This document shows, one piece after another, positions 60,245 through 64,000 of a DNA stretch of 64,000 nucleotides (positions are counted from its first letter, which is position 1; each line of letters opens with the position of its first letter). Under the pieces are notes generated by a model that searched no databases, was not told where the DNA came from, and was given only the letters and a program-made list of their open reading frames with translations. Source of the DNA: Thermanaeromonas sp. C210. GTDB lineage: Bacteria; Bacillota; DSM-521; Neomoorellales; Neomoorellaceae. The DNA is taken from positions 354,587 through 418,586 of the forward strand of contig NZ_BLWF01000004.1 of assembly GCF_013167955.1 (NCBI RefSeq), given 5' to 3'. The translations under genes and the position numbers were made by a program.

Positions 60245-61807
60245 TTACTCCTCCCTCAACCATGCTCTAAGGAGCTGGGCCACATCTTCCGGATGCTGCC
60301 GTACCAGCTCCCGCAGCTTCTCCTGGCGGGCCCGGCGTTCTATCTCCTCCCGTCGCTCTTCTTCACTGACGGCGACCTGTTCTTCCGTCACCCGGGCACC
60401 CGGGAGGGGCAACTCCACCCCCGCCAGGGGCTCCGCGACGGGTGCCGCCCGGCGTCGCCGCCATACGATGAGGAGTACTATGAGGAAAATCAGTAGGGTC
60501 AACCCGGCTGCCGCCAGGCCGGCATATAAGAGGATCTGGTGCCGGCGGCGCTCCGCCTCCTCGGCAGCCGCCATTTCAGCCGCAGCCCTCTCCTGCCAGG
60601 TGTTGTCGAAGGCCAGGCTCAAGACCGCTATCTGGTCGCCCCGTTCAGGCTGGTAGCCCACCGCCGCCTCCACGATCTGGCGGATCTGCTCTTCCCTGGC
60701 AGGGTCCACCGGCCCGTTGACGGCTACGGAGGTGGAAAGCCTCCTTATCTGGCCCGGAGCGTATACGATGCGCGTCTGGGTTTCGTCCAGCTCGTAGTTA
60801 CGCGTGATGTCGGATTTCTCGTAAGTGCTGTTTTCCGGCATTACCACCGCGTAACCCGGCGGCTCCCTGTTGGGATCGCCCGCCGGCCCGCCGGCCGCAC
60901 CGCCGGTGCCCTGCTCGGTTATAACTTGCTCACTGCGGAGGGCTCCCTCGTCACCCCACTCCTTACGGAAGACTTCCTGCTGGTTAAAATCAAGCTCCGC
61001 ATTCACCATCACTACGGCCTGCCCGGGACCCAAAATCCTGGTGAGCATGTTTTGAATCCGCTGCTCGAGGTCCTTTTCCAGGGCCTGCTTGAGCTCCTGT
61101 TGCTTTTGCTGCTGGGCGGTGATGGGGCCGCTTTCACCCTCGGCCAAACCCGCGCTCAAAACATTGCCCTGGGTATCAATGATATGCACATTTTCCGGTT
61201 TAAGACCTTCTACGCTGGCCGCCACCAGCTGCATTATGCCCTGGACCTGCTCGGGCCGGAGACGGGCCAGGGGTTTTAGCTTCAAGACGATGGAGGCCGA
61301 GGGCGGGGCCTGCTCCTCCAGGAATACGCTCGGCTGGGGCAGCACCAGGTGAACCCGGGCGTCCTCCACTTCTTCCAGGGAAGTAATGGTGCGCTGCAGC
61401 TCCCCCTGCAGGGCCCGCTGGTAGTTAATGTGCCGTTCAAAATCGGTCATACCCAGTTTATTCTGGTCGAAGAGCTCGAAGCCCAGGGTCTGCCCGCCCA
61501 GTACACCGGCGCTGGCCAGGTCCAGGCGCGTCTCGTAGACTCTGTCCTGGGGCACCAGGATGGTGGTCCCCTCATCGGCCAGTTGAAAGGGGATGTTCAT
61601 CTCCTTCAGCTTGGCCACCACCGCGGCCGCATCTTGCTGGTCGAGGCCGGTAAACAAGGGTGCATACTTAGGCCTTATTAACCACGTGATAAATAAAGTG
61701 CCGGCCACCAGGCTTGCTACGACCACCACCAGCAGGGCCGACCGCCTGGAGGGTGTAAGGTTGCTCCAATAACCGGTCACTTTTTGCGGTAGGTCCTGGA
61801 ACTTCAT
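60245..61807 (-). CDS. fliF: MS-ring protein FliF
   Basis: A 520-residue FliF. Two membrane helices (SALLVVVVASLVAGTLFITWL at about 23-43, and ILLYAGLAAAGLTLLIFLIV at about 430-450) flank the ring-building domain (DQQDAAAVVAKLKEMNIPFQ). The C-terminal tail (VRQHPEDVAQLLRAWL) binds FliG. Upstream of fliG by 9 bp. Confidence 0.95.
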   Translation of the reverse strand: MKFQDLPQKVTGYWSNLTPSRRSALLVVVVASLVAGTLFITWLIRPKYAPLFTGLDQQDAAAVVAKLKEMNIPFQLADEGTTILVPQDRVYETRLDLASAGVLGGQTLGFELFDQNKLGMTDFERHINYQRALQGELQRTITSLEEVEDARVHLVLPQPSVFLEEQAPPSASIVLKLKPLARLRPEQVQGIMQLVAASVEGLKPENVHIIDTQGNVLSAGLAEGESGPITAQQQKQQELKQALEKDLEQRIQNMLTRILGPGQAVVMVNAELDFNQQEVFRKEWGDEGALRSEQVITEQGTGGAAGGPAGDPNREPPGYAVVMPENSTYEKSDITRNYELDETQTRIVYAPGQIRRLSTSVAVNGPVDPAREEQIRQIVEAAVGYQPERGDQIAVLSLAFDNTWQERAAAEMAAAEEAERRRHQILLYAGLAAAGLTLLIFLIVLLIVWRRRRAAPVAEPLAGVELPLPGARVTEEQVAVSEEERREEIERRARQEKLRELVRQHPEDVAQLLRAWLREE

Positions 61808-61818
61808 CCCCCAACTCC

Positions 61819-62133
61819 TTACAACTGCATCCGGAAGATTTCCTGGTAAGCTTCCAGCACTTTATTGCGCACCTGCACCGCCAGCTGGAGGGATAAACTA
61901 GCTTCTTCCAGGGCGAGGGTCACCTGGTGGAGGTCCTGCACCTGCCCGGCCAAGTACTGGAAGGTAAGCCTATCGGCCTGTTTCTGGCTTTCTTCCAGCT
62001 CCCTTAATTTGGCGGCCAGTATCTCGCCGAAGGACGCCGCCAACTGCGCTGCGCCGGACCTGGCAGGGCCTTCCTCGCCGGGAACGAGCTTTCCCGCCAT
62101 GGGCATGAGCATGGAGACTTGACTGGATAACAC
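61819..62133 (-). CDS. fliE: Flagellar hook-basal body protein FliE
   Basis: A 104-residue FliE with the C-terminal conserved EEASLSLQLAVQVRNKVLEA. It joins the MS ring to the rod. 11 bp ahead of fliF. Confidence 0.9.
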   Translation of the reverse strand: MLSSQVSMLMPMAGKLVPGEEGPARSGAAQLAASFGEILAAKLRELEESQKQADRLTFQYLAGQVQDLHQVTLALEEASLSLQLAVQVRNKVLEAYQEIFRMQL

Positions 62134-62172
62134 GGGTGCATCCCCTCTCCTCGGTAAAGCCTTCTATCCCAA

Positions 62173-62601
62173 TTATACGCGGCCGATCTCCAAGGCCTTC
62201 AGGGAAATACTTTTGGCGGCGTTGAGAACCGTGGCATTAGCTTCATAGGCCCGCGCAGCGGTAATCAGATCTACCATCTCGTTTACCACGTTGATGTTGG
62301 GGAAGGCCACATAGCCCCGGGCGTCCGCATCCGGATGGGAAGGGTCGTATACCAGCCTTGGGGGCGTGCTGTCTTCCACAATGGCCGCCACCCTTACGCC
62401 GCCACCCGGCCATTGGGTCCTTTGCGGGGCCATAGCCGCCTGCAGGCGCTCGGCAAAAACGGCAACCCGCCGGCGGTAGGGACCCCCCCCGGCCGTGCGG
62501 GTGGTGTTGATGTTGGCCAGGTTACCGGCTATCAAATCAATGCGCAAACGCTCTGCCGTCAGTCCCGAAGAGCTAATGGCCAGGGCGGGAAGAAGTTCCA
62601 C
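62173..62601 (-). CDS. flgC: Flagellar rod protein FlgC
   Basis: A 142-residue FlgC with ALAISSSGLTAERLRIDLIA and AGNLANINTTRT at the N-terminus and NINVVNEMVDLITAARAYEA at the C-terminus. Proximal rod subunit. 2 bp after flgB. Confidence 0.93.
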   Translation of the reverse strand: MELLPALAISSSGLTAERLRIDLIAGNLANINTTRTAGGGPYRRRVAVFAERLQAAMAPQRTQWPGGGVRVAAIVEDSTPPRLVYDPSHPDADARGYVAFPNINVVNEMVDLITAARAYEANATVLNAAKSISLKALEIGRV

Positions 62602-62603
62602 CC

Positions 62604-63002
62604 CTATCGCCTCCCTTCGCTAATAACATGCCGCAGCATCCCCAGGCGGCCGTTTAGCTGGTGTACCAGGAGGTTGTAGTTGAGGGTGTTCATGACCAGC
62701 TCCACCATTTCCCGATCCACGTCCACATTGTTGCCGTCTTCCCTCATGGAAGTGGTCCGCTCCTGTTCGACCCGCGGCTCCAGGGAAAGAGCGTCCTGCG
62801 GAAGGTGCCGGGGATGGGTGCGGTAGAGGGGCAACCCACCTCCGCCGTTTAAAGCACGCCGTAGTTCGTCCTCAAAGGTCACGTAATAACGCTTGAACCC
62901 CGGCGTGTTGACATTGGCGATGTTGTGGGCAATAGTTCGCTGCCGCAGGGCGGCAGCGTCCAGGGCTTTGCCCAGTACCTGCAGGGTAGGCGTCATGAAC
63001 AC
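62604..63002 (-). CDS. flgB: Flagellar rod protein FlgB, first gene of the flagellar operon
   Basis: A 132-residue FlgB with RQRTIAHNIANVNTPGFKRY (about 20-39) and VDREMVELVMNTLNYNLLVH. First coding gene after the riboswitch leader. Start GTG at 63002; the ATG two codons later is also possible. Confidence 0.92.
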   Translation of the reverse strand: MFMTPTLQVLGKALDAAALRQRTIAHNIANVNTPGFKRYYVTFEDELRRALNGGGGLPLYRTHPRHLPQDALSLEPRVEQERTTSMREDGNNVDVDREMVELVMNTLNYNLLVHQLNGRLGMLRHVISEGRR

Positions 63003-63138
63003 CTAAAATCCCCTCTTTTTCTTTTTTTTTCGTCTTTCTCCGCCTAATTTAGTTTAATAAGAAATTGGTAAAATGTGTATCCGACCACCGTCCTAATTTT
63101 CTCTGGGACTACGGTCCCCAAGAAGGGCGCCTTAGTAA

Positions 63139-63169
63139 AAAGGCCTGCTCCTCCCAAGGGCAGGCCTTT
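63139..63169 (-). terminator. Intrinsic terminator in the flagellar operon leader (riboswitch expression platform)
   Basis: AAGGCCTGC and GCAGGCCTT form a perfect 9-bp stem with an 11-base loop and are followed on the minus strand by TTTACT. It starts 11 bases after the c-di-GMP aptamer (63180-63295) and ends about 137 bp ahead of flgB, so it is placed to be controlled by the aptamer. The 387-bp gap between flgB and bpsA consists of this leader, its promoter region and an AT-rich hairpin near 63364-63386. Confidence 0.8.
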
Positions 63170-63179
63170 TCTCCCACTC

Positions 63180-63295
63180 CAGGAACGGCAGCCTGGCGAT
63201 CTTAGCCCCTTGCTTCTTTAAGGAGCCGGGGCCGTAGACCCATGGCTTTGCGCGCTTCCCCTTTCGGAGAGCTTGCCCTTGACATAAACTTCCTG
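63180..63295 (-). ncRNA. c-di-GMP-I (GEMM) riboswitch aptamer
   Basis: Read on the minus strand: closing stem CAGGAA (63290-63295) with TTCCTG (63180-63185); then GGGCAAGC, a GAAA tetraloop closed by CUCC/GGGG, and GCGCAAAGCC, which is the GEMM core GGCAAAC...GAAA...GACGCAAAGCC; then AUGGGUCUACGG, a variable stem, and GAUCGCCAGGCUGCCG, matching the conserved UGRURGCCGGGYUGCCG end. The GAAA tetraloop and its receptor side are both present. Position ahead of flgB matches known c-di-GMP-I riboswitches of Clostridia flagellar operons. Confidence 0.87.
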
Positions 63296-63389
63296 GAGTA
63301 AAAAACTCTTACTGTTTGACTGGATAGATTCAACATCTATTGGCAAAATCCTGCACCGTTCGCCAAATTTTAGGTAAAAAATTTTGGCC

Positions 63390-64000
63390 TCAACCGTATA
63401 TGAGGGCCTCTTTATCCACGTACAGCTCGCACTCAGCAGCCTCGTTTCTTAGGCCCTCTACTTGTCCCAGGGTCTGGATGCGGTACATGGCCGAACGATA
63501 CCAATTGATGCGCGGGGGGAACTTTAGGAAGGGAAAGGTCTTCTTAAGGCTGGGAAGAAGGTAATCCCAGTTCACGTAGTGGTTGAAATCCTCGATAATG
63601 TCGGTGATGGTGACTTTAAATTTGCCCACCAGAAGCTGCTGGAGTTCATTCCATTTCCTGAGGGAAGACTCCGCATGGGTAAGGCCGAAATAGCCGGCAC
63701 ACCCTTCTCCCCTCAAGCTGAGAAGCCCCCGACCTAAACAGACCTCGAGTGCCTCCAGGGTTTCCGGGGGATCGGTAGTAAAGGTATGGAAGGAGCCTAC
63801 GTACTCCTCGGGCAGCTTTTGGCGAAAGTCGTACCTCCGGGCCTTTACCGGGAGCCGGTTTTCCTCCGCCACCTCGTTAATGAAGTCGATAAGCCGGTCG
63901 TCGATTTCCAGGACGACCACTTCCTCGGGCATCCCCGAGAGCCCGGCGGCCAAGCTTACGAGATCGTCATCGCCCAACACCAGCAGCCGTTTCCCCGCCA
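63390..64000 (-). CDS. bpsA: N4-bis(aminopropyl)spermidine synthase BpsA, partial
   Basis: The gene continues past the window's end: the frame is open to base 64000, which encodes upstream residues AGKRLLVLGDDDLVSLAAG. About 200 C-terminal residues are seen, with the SAM-type GDDDLVSL motif, VVLEIDDRLIDFINE and the branched-polyamine-synthase segment DFRQKLPEEYVGSFHTFTTD, then the GCAGYFGLT motif. BpsA adds aminopropyl groups to spermidine to make branched polyamines that protect nucleic acids in thermophiles. It is transcribed toward the flagellar leader, but the operon promoter and terminator lie between. Confidence 0.85.
   Translation of the reverse strand, partial: AGKRLLVLGDDDLVSLAAGLSGMPEEVVVLEIDDRLIDFINEVAEENRLPVKARRYDFRQKLPEEYVGSFHTFTTDPPETLEALEVCLGRGLLSLRGEGCAGYFGLTHAESSLRKWNELQQLLVGKFKVTITDIIEDFNHYVNWDYLLPSLKKTFPFLKFPPRINWYRSAMYRIQTLGQVEGLRNEAAECELYVDKEALIYG

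Overview
The window comes from a GC-rich anaerobic Firmicute, most like the thermophilic Moorellaceae (Moorella / Thermanaeromonas type). The clues are an alpha/beta-type spore protein (34558-34737), a Clostridia-style flagellar superoperon with fliY/cheC/cheD, a heterodisulfide-reductase electron-bifurcation module, selenocysteine decoding, and a branched-chain polyamine synthase (bpsA), an enzyme typical of thermophiles. The assignment is an inference from gene content. No rRNA, tRNA or CRISPR array was seen.

Layout. 16-8409: a mixed block with a MetE-like protein, a ROK sugar kinase, a B12-binding radical SAM protein, a TPR protein, an FmdB zinc ribbon, an unlisted 36-residue protein, a Crp/Fnr regulator, a Jag_N-FapA fusion and a PerR/Fur regulator with a palindromic operator in front of it. 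8866-22707: a catabolic cluster on the minus strand, with a nitrilase-fold amidase, a uracil-type NCS2 permease, a three-subunit molybdenum hydroxylase, a cyclase-family metal hydrolase, the three subunits of an AllFGH-type (FdrA/YlbE/YlbF) carbamoyltransferase and a PucR regulator. The gene set fits an oxidative pyrimidine route: uracil to barbiturate to ureidomalonate to malonamate plus carbamoyl phosphate. That route is my inference.

23256-31110: hdrCBA-flxDCBA followed by gcvH and a PHP phosphatase. This is an NAD(P)H-linked, flavin-based electron-bifurcating complex of the FlxABCD-HdrABC type. Both hdrA and flxD carry an in-frame UGA exactly where a conserved cysteine is expected (HdrA ...LDCSA-U-ISTPKM, FlxD ...VAG-U-HPGDCHY). 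Each UGA is followed by a SECIS-like hairpin, so both read as full-length selenoproteins rather than broken genes. The lipoyl carrier GcvH at the operon end is a candidate dithiol/disulfide partner.

31302-34737: a Na/phosphate-type transporter, a geranylgeranyl-reductase-family flavoprotein, a glycine-zipper stress protein and the spore protein. 34779-63002: about 28 kb and 36 genes of flagellar and chemotaxis functions, all on the minus strand from flgB to fliY. Its leader (63141-63295) carries a c-di-GMP-I (GEMM) riboswitch followed by an intrinsic terminator, and the operon also encodes a PilZ c-di-GMP receptor. c-di-GMP therefore probably acts on this operon both at transcription and at the motor. 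63390-64000 is the 3' part of bpsA.

A family of about 250-267 bp elements with terminal inverted repeats (33501-33767, 39242-39491, 47520-47778; a 104-bp deleted copy at 48939-49042; partial copies near 8506 and 4820) is scattered through the window. Three copies sit between genes of the flagellar operon. They encode no transposase and look like MITEs or large palindromic RNA-forming repeats.
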